Shown here one piece after another: positions 37,219 through 45,665 of a stretch of 64,000 nt of DNA; within the stretch, counting starts at the first letter, position 1; each line of letters opens with the position of its first letter. Position numbers and translations under genes: made by a program. The notes below the pieces were generated by a model, which ran no database searches, was not told the origin of the DNA, and saw only the letters and a list, made by a program, of their open reading frames with translations. Source of the stretch: Ruegeria marina (GTDB lineage Bacteria; Pseudomonadota; Alphaproteobacteria; Rhodobacterales; Rhodobacteraceae); NCBI RefSeq assembly GCF_900101475.1, contig NZ_FMZV01000008.1, positions 124,001-188,000 on the forward strand, given 5' to 3'.

Positions 37219-38037
37219 ATGCCCGCCTCCGGACAACCCATATCGCCCCAACGCCGACGGTTCCTGACGGAGACCGCGCGGATGGCGGGCGGCTGCGTGG
37301 TGGCGGGCAGCGCACTGGCCTATCTCGTGAACGATGCCCGCGGGCTGCCGGCCGAGGCCCTGCGCCCGCCGGGGGCGCTGCCCGAGGCCGATTTCCTGGC
37401 CGCCTGCATCCGTTGCGGGCTGTGCGTGCGAGATTGTCCCTACGACACGCTCAGCCTTGCGGAACTGGGAGTGGACGGGCCGGCCACCGGTACACCGTTC
37501 TTCACCGCGCGTCAGGTGCCCTGCGAGATGTGCGAAGACGTCCCCTGTGTTGCCGCGTGTCCGACCGGGGCTCTGGATCCGTCGCTGACCAATATCGACG
37601 ATGCCCGCATGGGCACCGCCGTTCTGGTTGATCAGGAGAACTGTCTGAACCTTTTGGGCTTGCGCTGCGATGTCTGTTACCGGGTCTGCCCAGTCATAGA
37701 TGAGGCGATCACGCTGGAACTGTCCCACAACGTCCGATCGGGCCATCACGCGATCTTTGCGCCGGTGGTCCATGCCGATCACTGCACCGGCTGTGGCATG
37801 TGTGAGAAAAGCTGTGTCCTGCCCGAGGCGGCGATCAAGGTTCTTCCGGTGCGGCTGGCCCGGGGGCGGTCGGCGGATCACTACCGCAAGGGCTGGGAGG
37901 AAAAGGACGCCAGGGGTGCGCCGGTGGTCGAGGGGATCATCGACCTTCCCGATCGTCTGCCGGGGCCGGGCACCGACAATCTGACTGCGCCCGGCGGCTT
38001 CGAGCCAGCCTTGAAACTGCCGGGGGTCAAGCCATGA
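37219..38037 (+). CDS. napG: Ferredoxin-type quinol dehydrogenase subunit NapG
   Basis: 272-residue periplasmic iron-sulfur protein with a Tat signal ([14 protein letters not shown]) and four [4Fe-4S] sites ([46 protein letters not shown]). With membrane-bound NapH it moves electrons from quinol towards NapC/NapB. It overlaps napH by 4 bases. Confidence 0.93.
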   Translation: MPASGQPISPQRRRFLTETARMAGGCVVAGSALAYLVNDARGLPAEALRPPGALPEADFLAACIRCGLCVRDCPYDTLSLAELGVDGPATGTPFFTARQVPCEMCEDVPCVAACPTGALDPSLTNIDDARMGTAVLVDQENCLNLLGLRCDVCYRVCPVIDEAITLELSHNVRSGHHAIFAPVVHADHCTGCGMCEKSCVLPEAAIKVLPVRLARGRSADHYRKGWEEKDARGAPVVEGIIDLPDRLPGPGTDNLTAPGGFEPALKLPGVKP

Positions 38038-38930
38038 GCGCAACGACGAAACGTCTCGCCGGACACGAGGCGATACGCGTCAAGGGCTGGCTGGCCGCTC
38101 ACAAGTGGCTGATCCTTCGCCGCTTGTCGCAGGTCATGTTCCTGTTGGTTTTTCTTGTTGGGCCTTGGTTCGGCATATGGTGGGTCACCGGTACGCTGGC
38201 CGGTTCACGGACCTTCGGTGTGCTGCCGCTGACCGATCCCCTCGTGCTTTTGCAGTCGCTTGTTGCCGGCCATTTGCCCGAACTGACGGCGATCGTCGGC
38301 GCGTTGATCGTAATGGCCGTTTATGCCGTAATCGGGGGACGGGTCTTTTGTTCCTGGGTCTGCCCGATCAATCCCGTCACCGACGGGGCACACTGGCTGC
38401 ATGACCGGCTGGGTTTTTCGAAAGGCTGGCAACCCAAGCGCTCCACCCGGCTGTGGATTCTTGGCGCGGTGCTGGCCGTTTCGGCCGTGACCGGAACCAT
38501 CGCCTGGGAAGTCGTGAACCCCGTCACCATTCTGCACCGTGGCCTGGTCTATGGCATGGGGTTCGCCTGGGCATTGGTCGGGGCGGTGTTCCTCTTCGAC
38601 CTGGTCGTGGCACGGCGCGGCTGGTGCGGCCACGTCTGCCCGGTCGGCGCCTTCTACGGTCTGATCGGCACGAAGAGCCTGTTGCGGGTTTCGGCCGTCA
38701 ACCGGTCAGCTTGCAACGACTGCATGGACTGTTTCGCGGTCTGCCCGGAAAGCCAGGTCATTCCGGCCGCACTGCGGGGAAGGGATGGCGCGTCGCCACT
38801 GATCCTTTCGTCCGACTGTACCAACTGCGGGCGCTGCATCGACGTCTGTGCCGTCGATGTTTTCGCCTTCACTCACCGCTGCGACACTTACGTCAAGAAC
38901 GACGAACAGCTCGCCGACAAGGCTGCCTGA
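38034..38930 (+). CDS. napH: Membrane quinol dehydrogenase subunit NapH
   Basis: 298-residue protein with four transmembrane helices, the two conserved CxxxCP loops ([28 protein letters not shown]) and two cytoplasmic [4Fe-4S] motifs ([26 protein letters not shown]). Works with NapG. ATGA overlap with napG; napB follows after 22 bases. Confidence 0.94.
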   Translation: MSATTKRLAGHEAIRVKGWLAAHKWLILRRLSQVMFLLVFLVGPWFGIWWVTGTLAGSRTFGVLPLTDPLVLLQSLVAGHLPELTAIVGALIVMAVYAVIGGRVFCSWVCPINPVTDGAHWLHDRLGFSKGWQPKRSTRLWILGAVLAVSAVTGTIAWEVVNPVTILHRGLVYGMGFAWALVGAVFLFDLVVARRGWCGHVCPVGAFYGLIGTKSLLRVSAVNRSACNDCMDCFAVCPESQVIPAALRGRDGASPLILSSDCTNCGRCIDVCAVDVFAFTHRCDTYVKNDEQLADKAA

Positions 38931-38952
38931 ACGACAAACACGGAGAAAACAA

Positions 38953-39396
38953 ATGAAAATTTCGGCCATAGCGGGTATCTCCGCCCTCGCGACGACACTG
39001 CTGCTCGGCGGGCTGGTCGTGGCGCAGAATACAGGCGCAGTTGAAAGCCTGCGCGGTGCGGACATCGACTTGACCCTGCCGGCGGATGAGATCCACCAGC
39101 AAAAGGAGGGGCGCGAGGCGCGCAACTATCGCCAGCAACCGCCGCTGGTCCCGCATTCAATCGGTCAGTACCAGATCGACCTGCGCACCAACCAGTGCCT
39201 GTCCTGTCACGACTGGACCAACGCGGGCGAACGCGGCGCGCCGACCCTGTCCATGACCCATTACCTGGACCGTGACGGCACCCAGTTGGACACGGTTGCC
39301 GGCACCCGCTGGTTCTGCAACCAGTGCCATGTGCCGCAGGCCAACGCACCGGCGCTGGTCGGAAACACCTTCCAGCCGTCCAACGGCTCCAACTGA
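38953..39396 (+). CDS. napB: Periplasmic nitrate reductase dihaem cytochrome NapB
   Basis: 147 residues with a signal peptide (ISAIAGISALATTLLLGGLV) and two c-type haem motifs, CLSCHDW and CNQCHVP, spaced as in NapB. Passes electrons to NapA in the periplasm. ATG at 38953 after GGAGAAA; the longer frame runs back into napH and is rejected. Confidence 0.94.
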   Translation: MKISAIAGISALATTLLLGGLVVAQNTGAVESLRGADIDLTLPADEIHQQKEGREARNYRQQPPLVPHSIGQYQIDLRTNQCLSCHDWTNAGERGAPTLSMTHYLDRDGTQLDTVAGTRWFCNQCHVPQANAPALVGNTFQPSNGSN

Positions 39397-39418
39397 TACG
39401 CGACAGAGGAAAATCACC

Positions 39419-40117
39419 ATGGCTGATCCAAAGGATGAAACGTCCCCCCGCCGCGGCCTGCTGCGTCGCGTCTGGGACGCTTTCTGGAGCCCGACCGGAG
39501 TTCTGAGCACGGGGTTTCTGCTGATCGCGGGTTTCCTGGCGGGCATCCTTTTCTGGGGCGGTTTCCACTGGTCTCTGGAACTGACAAACACCGAGGAGTT
39601 CTGCACATCGTGTCACACGATGGAAACGAACCTTGGCGAGTACCGCGAAACGGTTCACTACAACAACCACTCTGGTGTTCGGGCGATTTGTTCGGATTGT
39701 CACGTGCCGCATGAATGGCAGCACAAGATGAAGGCCAAGATCATGGCCGTGAAAGACGTCTACCACGAACTTCGGGGCACCATTTCGACTCCGGAAAAAT
39801 ACGAGGAGCGTCGTCTGGAAATGGCCTCGGCCGTCTGGAAGAAGATGAAGGCGACCGACAGTCGCGAATGCCGCAACTGCCACGCGTTCGAGTACATGGA
39901 CTTCACCATCCAGGAGACGCGCGCGGCCGACAATCACCAGAAGGCCATCGATCAGGGCATGACCTGCATCGACTGTCACCAGGGGATCGCGCATGACCTG
40001 CCGCCTGACTACCTGGAGGAATACCGGCATGTGGTCGAGACGCTCGCGCAGGGCGAACGCGACCAGTCTGTCGATGTGGCCCAGATCAAGACCTATCTCG
40101 GCATCAGTGCCGATTGA
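39419..40117 (+). CDS. napC: Tetrahaem quinol dehydrogenase NapC
   Basis: 232 residues with one N-terminal membrane anchor (STGFLLIAGFLAGILFWGGF) and four CxxCH haem sites (CTSCHTME, CSDCHVPH, CRNCHAFE, CIDCHQGI). NapC oxidises quinol and feeds NapB. It is the last gene of the operon; a hairpin follows 8 bases after the stop. The operon thus has both NapC and NapGH entry routes. Confidence 0.94.
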   Translation: MADPKDETSPRRGLLRRVWDAFWSPTGVLSTGFLLIAGFLAGILFWGGFHWSLELTNTEEFCTSCHTMETNLGEYRETVHYNNHSGVRAICSDCHVPHEWQHKMKAKIMAVKDVYHELRGTISTPEKYEERRLEMASAVWKKMKATDSRECRNCHAFEYMDFTIQETRAADNHQKAIDQGMTCIDCHQGIAHDLPPDYLEEYRHVVETLAQGERDQSVDVAQIKTYLGISAD

Positions 40118-40125
40118 CCAATTCA

Positions 40126-40155
40126 GGGCCCGGCGGCCGCCGGGCCCCGCTTTTC
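40126..40155 (+). terminator. Rho-independent terminator of the nap operon
   Basis: A perfect 22-base palindrome (40126-40147, GGGCCCGGCGG and its mirror) with a CGCTTTT tail, 8 bases after the napC stop. It separates nap from the small membrane protein gene. Confidence 0.75.
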
Positions 40156-40171
40156 GCGGGAGACATCAAAA

Positions 40172-40444
40172 ATGATCAGCTTGCTTGACCTGGTTGGAAC
40201 CATTGGCGCCAGTGTACTTGGCCTGCCGGGTATTCTGGGCCTGGCCTTGGGGATGACGACGCGTAACTGGATACTGGCCGCCGTGATGGGCGGGATTGTC
40301 GGCCTGATAGCCCCGATACTGCTGGGCGGATCACATTCGATGAACGTCACGGTGCCCGTTGCTGAGTATGTCATCGGGATGCTCGTGGGCATCTGCGCCG
40401 GTTTCGCCGGAAGCGCGGTCCGGCACAAAGGCGCGAAGGTCTGA
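40172..40444 (+). CDS. Small membrane protein of unknown function
   Basis: 90 residues with three hydrophobic segments (ASVLGLPGILGLALGM, WILAAVMGGIVGLIAPILL, YVIGMLVGICAGFAGSAV) and a basic C terminus. I do not recognise a family; it is too long and different for NapE. GGGAGA precedes the ATG by 9 bases. It lies behind the nap terminator, so it would be expressed only by read-through or from its own promoter. Confidence 0.65.
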   Translation: MISLLDLVGTIGASVLGLPGILGLALGMTTRNWILAAVMGGIVGLIAPILLGGSHSMNVTVPVAEYVIGMLVGICAGFAGSAVRHKGAKV

Positions 40445-40596
40445 CCTTCTGGATGTTGCAAACAAGGCCTGCCGGTTGGCAGTCGGAATTTCTGATCGGG
40501 GCGGTCAGCCAAATTGGGGTCATGTCAAAGGTGTTCGTGTCAAGGCTGTGGGCTTGACGCGAACGGGCAATGCAACATTTTAGGCGGCTGCCGGGT

Positions 40597-40731
40597 TTGC
40601 CGAAATTCGCAGCCGTTCACTCTTCACTCTCGAACCATTTCAACGAGGGGGGGCGCCGCTGCACTCTGGCAAACGTCAAGCTGATCCGTAACGCCGCCCT
40701 CATCGACTGGCGCCAGGTTTGTTCCGGCTAA
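40597..40731 (+). pseudogene. IS6-family transposase C-terminal fragment
   Basis: An in-frame stretch reads LPKFAAVHSSLSNHFNEG and ends NAALIDWRQVCSG before a stop, matching the C terminus of IS6-type transposases (xxFAxVHxxxxNHFNxxR...RxAALAEWR). A degenerate left-end-like sequence lies just upstream (about 40545). It is in direct orientation with the remnant at 33091, and the nap operon lies between. Nothing else is seen in the gap 40445-40811. Confidence 0.82.
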
Positions 40732-40811
40732 ATCCTGCACTTCCCGGGATATCGAGACCAACTGGAAACTCTCGGACACCGACCTTGCGGGGTCTAAAGG
40801 GAAGGGCATGC

Positions 40812-42584
40812 TCAGAGGTCGGCGCGGTCGACCGTCCAGTCGACCGTCGGGATGTCGGGCAGTTCACGGCCGTCATCGACACCGATCTCGGCCGCGATGA
40901 TCGCCTCGAGCTTGCCGCTCATCCGCTGGATCAGCTCGGCGTTGCCAACCCGGTCGCGGGCCAGGTTGTTCATCTCGCCCGGGTCCTGCTCAAGGTCGAA
41001 CAGCTCGACATCGTTCCGGGCGAAGAGTTCATCCAGCGACTTCGGGCTGTGGCGCTCGACTGGTGCGAAGTAGCGCGAGAACTTGTGCCGCCCGTCATAG
41101 ACGGTGCGCAGCGTACCCCGCTTCTTCATGTCGGGCAGATAGCCTTCGCGCACCATCTGCATGATCGGCTTGCGCCCCAGCGCGCGCGCCTCGGCATTGA
41201 TGCGGAAGATCTCGGAATCATTGCTGGCCAATCCGCTGTAGGTGAAGAGGACACTGTCACGCACCGTGTCCACCTTTGCCGCTGTGGGATCTGACAGCGC
41301 CGGGGAAAAATCGCGCCCCGGCAACTCGCGCCCGGCATGGTCGGCCATCTGGTCGGGCGTGGCGCCCGCCAGCGACAAGATCGAGGGAACGAAATCAATG
41401 TGCCCCGTCAGCGAGACGCAATCGCGCCCGCCCTGCACATCGGGATGCACGACATACATCGGCAGGTGCATCGTCTCCTTGTAGGCGAACGGCCCCTTGC
41501 CGCGTAGTCCGTGTGCTCCGGCCGCCTCGCCATGGTCGGACGTGAACATGATGATCGTGTTTTCCGAAAGGCCCGTGGCGTCCAGTTCGCGCAGCAGAAG
41601 GGAGAGCTGCGCGTCCACCGTCCGGGTCGAGTTGATGTAGAAGTCGTTGAACCGCCGCCAACGCTCCTCCTCCAGAGGGATGTGGCCCAGGATGTAATCC
41701 CAGATCTTCAGGAATTCGCCATGCGCCTTGGGGCGGCCCGGCGCATCCAGCGGTTCGTACAGAGAGGCGGCCACCGGCTCGCCCCAGGTGGCGCGATACA
41801 GTTCGTGGTCGGGCGCGCGCGCGGCGCGGTTCAGAAGCGCACCGCTGTCCTGTACATTCTCCCCCGGCGCATCGGTGTTGAAATACATGATGTCATGCGG
41901 ATTCACGAGGCTCACGAACAGCGCCCAGGGCTTCATGTCGTCGTTCAGCGGCCGGCCGTGCCGCCGCAGCCAGGTCACGGCGCTGCCTGCCACGAGGTGA
42001 TCGAAGTGGAACCCGCCCAACGTGTGCCCGATGATGTCGCCCGGGCCGAAGTAGTCGGCAAAACCATAGGCCTCCATCTCTTCGGTCAGAAGCGAGCGTT
42101 CGTTCTTGTCAAAGCCCGGGTCAAGATGCCACTTACCCTTGTAGGCAGTATAGTAGCCCTGCTTGCGCAGCATGTGCCCCAGCGTCGGCACCCTGTCCCC
42201 CAGCGCACCTACATACTTCATGTCCGCGTTCTCGAACATGCCATTGTCGACCGTCGACAGACCCGTCAGCATGACCGCGCGAGACGAGGTGCACATCGTC
42301 GCCGGACAGTGATGGTTGTGAAACGTCGTGCCGGTGCGCATCAGCCGTTCATGTCCCGGCAAATCGAGGCCAGCGGGCCAGGCGGACCGATAACGTTCCT
42401 GGTCGGTAAAGACGAACAGGATGTTGGGCTTGCCCGGATGGGACCGGGACGCCTTGCGGGTGGGCGCGGTTTCGGGGGCGGTTGAGGCGGGACTACCTGC
42501 GAGAGTACCGGCCAGCACCGATCCGGTCGCCAGCGCCAGTTTCGCGAATTCCCTTCTGGTCGGCTGAAACTTCTGGTTCGTCAT
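40812..42584 (-). CDS. Sulfatase (formylglycine-type), Tat-exported
   Basis: 590-residue periplasmic sulfatase. A Tat-like signal (TRREFAKLALATGSVLAG) precedes the metal-binding start NILFVFTDQER. The nucleophile motif is C98-T-S-S-R102 followed by AVMLTG; the cysteine to be converted to formylglycine is present, but the usual proline of CxPSR is serine. Other active-site elements: FTSDHGEAAGAHGL and KGPFAYKETMHLPMYV. Substrate unknown, probably a sulfate ester. No transporter adjoins it directly. Confidence 0.85.
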   Translation of the reverse strand: MTNQKFQPTRREFAKLALATGSVLAGTLAGSPASTAPETAPTRKASRSHPGKPNILFVFTDQERYRSAWPAGLDLPGHERLMRTGTTFHNHHCPATMCTSSRAVMLTGLSTVDNGMFENADMKYVGALGDRVPTLGHMLRKQGYYTAYKGKWHLDPGFDKNERSLLTEEMEAYGFADYFGPGDIIGHTLGGFHFDHLVAGSAVTWLRRHGRPLNDDMKPWALFVSLVNPHDIMYFNTDAPGENVQDSGALLNRAARAPDHELYRATWGEPVAASLYEPLDAPGRPKAHGEFLKIWDYILGHIPLEEERWRRFNDFYINSTRTVDAQLSLLLRELDATGLSENTIIMFTSDHGEAAGAHGLRGKGPFAYKETMHLPMYVVHPDVQGGRDCVSLTGHIDFVPSILSLAGATPDQMADHAGRELPGRDFSPALSDPTAAKVDTVRDSVLFTYSGLASNDSEIFRINAEARALGRKPIMQMVREGYLPDMKKRGTLRTVYDGRHKFSRYFAPVERHSPKSLDELFARNDVELFDLEQDPGEMNNLARDRVGNAELIQRMSGKLEAIIAAEIGVDDGRELPDIPTVDWTVDRADL

Positions 42585-42645
42585 GAGAATAGCTTCCTGT
42601 TCCGAGATGTGACGACGGTCGTGGTGTCGTCGTTGAGGTGCGTGT

Positions 42646-42885
42646 CAGGTTTCAGGCACAACGCGGTTCTCGATGGCGCCAAGACCGTCGACCTCGCAGC
42701 GTAGCACGTCGCCGGCCTTGAGCGGGCGGTAGGGTTTGGAACCGAAGCCGATGCCGCCGGGGGTGCCGGTAAAGATCATGTCGCCCGGTTCCAGAGTCAT
42801 CGCCTGTGACAGATGCGCGATCTGGTCCCAGAGGTCGAAGACAAGGTGCCGGGTGTTGGAGTTCTGCCGTAGCTCGCCATTGCGC
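42646..42885 (-). pseudogene. C-terminal fragment of a fumarylacetoacetate hydrolase-family protein
   Basis: The minus-strand frame ending at 42646 reads NGELRQNSNTRHLVFDLWDQ, then TLEPGDMIFTGTPGGIGFGS and ends DGLGAIENRVVPET. This is the conserved C-terminal third of FAH-family enzymes (the GTPxGIG loop is intact). No start codon or N-terminal half exists upstream; sequence beyond 42890 does not continue the fold. A broken gene. Confidence 0.82.
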
Positions 42886-43107
42886 CAAGCGCCACATAGC
42901 CGAGGTTCAGGGTCTTCGGATTGAAAGGTCTGATGTCTTGGTCCTCCTGCCCATAGTGACGCGTGCGACGAACGGGGCGCACGGAACCGCGATCGCCGTG
43001 GTGCTGGTCCACGACCGGCTTCGGTGTAGAAAGTCTGCGGAAAGCCAGAGCATGAAGGCCGGTGCGCGATGGTCGGGGCGCGCCTGTTCCGGGGTCTTCA
43101 GTTTCTC

Positions 43108-43159
43108 ATTTCCGCGTTGAATGAGTAAGTCAAAATGACTAATTATTCAACGCGGAAAT
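43108..43159. repeat. 15-base perfect inverted repeat with nested inner repeat
   Basis: ATTTCCGCGTTGAAT (43108-43122) and its exact complement (43145-43159) flank a 22-base spacer that itself contains AGTCA-AAA-TGACT. It lies 330 bases before the TetR gene. It could be a terminator-like structure, an operator pair or the ends of a small mobile sequence. The rest of 42890-43488 shows no gene I recognise. Confidence 0.6.
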
Positions 43160-43488
43160 TTCGGGCCGTGGCAAGGTCCGTCCAATCGCATCAGGGATCT
43201 GTTGAAGAGCATGAGAAGTGATCCGAAAGTGGAACCGTCACGAAATCCGACGGCAGGTCACCAGCGGTGCCCTGCCTTGGCGGCGATCGAGCTGGAGTAT
43301 CAGGGCCAGGCAGGAATGCACCGGGCAGTCGAATTGACCCTGGCGTCCAATGCTTTAGGGTCGGTCAGCGTGAATGGCGTCGCGGCCAAGGGGAATTTTC
43401 CGGTTTGCGAAGGAGGGCAATCCCGTGCGTCGGCATCAGGCCGGCCTTGTGCCGACAGGCAGGCTGCGGAAACGAAAGGGTCAGTGCC

Positions 43489-44160
43489 ATGGCGCGCGTG
43501 AATCTGGAACGCAGGGCTGAGATCGGTCGTGAAAAGCGGGCGCGGACCCGTGCCGCGATCCTCGGGGCCGCGCGCGCGTGCTACAGCGACCCGGATGGTA
43601 CGCCGATCACCATCGAATCGGTGACGCAGGCAGCGGGTGTTGCCAAGGGCACATTCTACGTTCACTTTTCCGATCTTGCGGCGTTGGAGGCCGACCTCGG
43701 CGATGCCATCATCCTGGAACTGGCCGACCGCCACGAATCCGCGCGCCAGGCGGTGGCCGACCCGCTTGACCGCATGGCAACCGCCGTCGCGATCTTCCTG
43801 CGTGACCTTGCAGCCTCACCAGCACAGGCACGGCTGGTTGCCCGCGCGATAGTCGCGTTGCCCGATGTCGCAACGGCCGTACAAGGGCGTCTGAGGGCTG
43901 ATCTGACCGAGGCACAACTGGCGGGAAGTCTGTCCTTGGCCTCGCTCGATCTGGCGGTCCGAATCGTTGTCGCACTGGTCCAACAAGCCGCTGTGCTGTC
44001 CGGTGACGGCAAACTCGGTGCAGATGCAATCCCTGAATTACTTCGCGCCATCCTTCGCGCGCTAGGCTGCACGCCCGAAAAAGCCGCAGAGCGAACTAGG
44101 ACCGCCATTGGGAATGCAGACCAGTTCGCGCAGCACATCATCGCGCAGAGTGTCCGATGA
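43489..44160 (+). CDS. TetR/AcrR family transcriptional regulator
   Basis: 223 residues. The N-terminal helix-turn-helix (ARTRAAILGAARACYSDPDG, ITIESVTQAAGVAKGTFYVHF) is clear and the C-terminal domain is all-helical. ATG at 43489 gives the usual short N-terminal arm; the longer frame to 43267 has no ribosome site. Target unknown: neither neighbour is an efflux pump, so it may control the sulfatase/FAH region or a lost gene. Confidence 0.88.
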   Translation: MARVNLERRAEIGREKRARTRAAILGAARACYSDPDGTPITIESVTQAAGVAKGTFYVHFSDLAALEADLGDAIILELADRHESARQAVADPLDRMATAVAIFLRDLAASPAQARLVARAIVALPDVATAVQGRLRADLTEAQLAGSLSLASLDLAVRIVVALVQQAAVLSGDGKLGADAIPELLRAILRALGCTPEKAAERTRTAIGNADQFAQHIIAQSVR

Positions 44161-44246
44161 AGCGATAACGTGACGCGAAAAGACGTCTGTTCGGTGTTGT
44201 CAAGGAAACCCGCTCGGGCTTGTCAGGGGAGCCGGTGAAGAATACC

Positions 44247-44437
44247 GGCTTGAGACGGGCAGGGCGGTATTGTTGCATCGCCTCATCCACAAGATCCCCG
44301 TTTCGCTGTTTCAAGAACAGCCTGAAGTTCGTCCGCCTTGTGGCAATGCTGTATATTCGATTTTTGCCTCTCCAAGCCGACACTACTTCAAGCGGAACCT
44401 CGCTGCCGTTCTTGCCGAGTGGCGCGGCCTTTGTGCG
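44247..44437 (+). pseudogene. Miniature IS6 derivative: left end, N-terminal and C-terminal transposase pieces joined
   Basis: Starts GGCTTGAGACGGGCAGGGCGGT, continues with codons reading FVRLVAMLYIRFLP (transposase N-terminal region) and then jumps to HYFKRNLAAVLAEWRGLCA (44381-44437), the extreme C terminus of IS6-type transposases. The DDE core is missing, so this is a MITE-like internal deletion about 190 bases long. Nothing further is seen to 44528. Confidence 0.85.
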
Positions 44438-44528
44438 GTACAAGGGACAGGTCTACCGCCTTTGTGGACACTGGTTCAAATCAAGCGGCCGGCGCCGCCG
44501 CGCGCAACATCTGGCCTGAATCGGCAAT

Positions 44529-45662
44529 TCAGGGCCTGTATTTTTCCAAGATCGACTTCAACCGGCTATGGTCAATCGCTTTCCATTCCAAACCCTCGGG
44601 CTTGATCAACCGGGTATCTTCAGCGGCCAGCAGCGCATTCAGAATGGCCTCTTCGACCGCATCGACTGCCGCCGCGTAGACCGCTTCGATATAATGATCG
44701 CCAAGTGCCTGCATGGTGTTGAACACAGGATGGTCATCCGCCATCATCCGGGGCAGGCCAATGTCGTTTCCGGTGGAAAAGGCCAGCATGATATCTCCCG
44801 AATAATGCCCCCCTGGGCTGCCGGTGCGGGCAACGCCCATCGCGCCGCGTTTGGCGAGGCGGTGCAACTGGTTGGGCAGTAGCGGAATATCGGTGCCGAT
44901 GATCACGATGATCGAGCCCTGCTCCTGCGCCTCAAGTTGTGACAACGGGGCGTCTTCCGGCCATTCCTTGCCCACCGGCACACCGCGTATCATCAAGTCA
45001 TGGCGGGAGCCGAAATTGGACTGGACCAGAACGCCCACCGTGTAACGATCGCTACCCAGGGTGATCTGGCGCGATGATGTGCCGGTGCCGCCCTTGAATT
45101 CATAAGTCATCATACCGGTGCCGCCGCCGACATTACCTTCGGCCACGGGCCCGGAGACGGCACTGGCCAGGGCATCGAGCGCATGTTGTTCGGTGACGTG
45201 TCGCCCGCAGATGTCGTTGGCCGGACCGTCATAGGTTTCGGCCACCACCGGCATTGCCCAGCCGTGATCCTCCTTGAAATGGGCCGCGTAGGTGTCGATC
45301 ATCCAGCCGGTGGCGGCATGGTGCACCATCCCGACCGAGTGGGTGTTGGTAATGCAGATCGGCCCCAGGAAATAACCGGCATCGCGAATCCAGTGCGTGC
45401 CCGTCATCTCGCCGTTGCCGTTGAGGTTGAACTGCCCGGCCCAGACCGGGCTCGGGTCGCGGCGATGGCCGCGCGGCAGGATGGCGGTGACACCTGTGCG
45501 GATCGGGCCCTTGCCGATTTCCAAGGGGCCGTCGCCTTCGACGATCGTCGTCATGCCGACCGCGACACCGGGAATGTCGGTGATGGCATTGTGCGGGCCA
45601 GGGGTGCCGTCGAACGGGATCCCGATATCACGAGCGCGCGGCTTTGTTACTGGGTGTGTCAT
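44529..45662 (-). CDS. P1 family (DmpA/beta-peptidyl aminopeptidase-like) peptidase
   Basis: 377-residue member of peptidase family S58/P1. These enzymes self-cleave before a serine or threonine nucleophile; here the conserved cleavage region GGTGTSSRQITLG is present around residue 205. Other family blocks: ITDIPGVAVGMTT, TGVTAILPRG, EGNVGGGTGMMTYEFKGG. They release N-terminal beta- or D-amino acids from amides and peptides. It lies 3 bases behind the ABC permease gene and is the last gene of that operon, so it probably processes the imported compound inside the cell. Confidence 0.9.
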   Translation of the reverse strand: MTHPVTKPRARDIGIPFDGTPGPHNAITDIPGVAVGMTTIVEGDGPLEIGKGPIRTGVTAILPRGHRRDPSPVWAGQFNLNGNGEMTGTHWIRDAGYFLGPICITNTHSVGMVHHAATGWMIDTYAAHFKEDHGWAMPVVAETYDGPANDICGRHVTEQHALDALASAVSGPVAEGNVGGGTGMMTYEFKGGTGTSSRQITLGSDRYTVGVLVQSNFGSRHDLMIRGVPVGKEWPEDAPLSQLEAQEQGSIIVIIGTDIPLLPNQLHRLAKRGAMGVARTGSPGGHYSGDIMLAFSTGNDIGLPRMMADDHPVFNTMQALGDHYIEAVYAAAVDAVEEAILNALLAAEDTRLIKPEGLEWKAIDHSRLKSILEKYRP

Positions 45663-45665
45663 GTT

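Noticed and set aside
38888-40030. 380-codon minus-strand open frame across napB and napC
   Set aside because: Antisense to clear haem-protein genes; composition reflects their complement.
40126-40147. Perfect 22-base palindrome considered as a phage or recombinase site
   Set aside because: Position 8 bases after napC and a T-rich tail fit a transcription terminator better.
43202-43488. N-terminal extension of the TetR gene
   Set aside because: The extension lacks a ribosome site and family similarity; the ATG at 43489 gives a normal TetR start.
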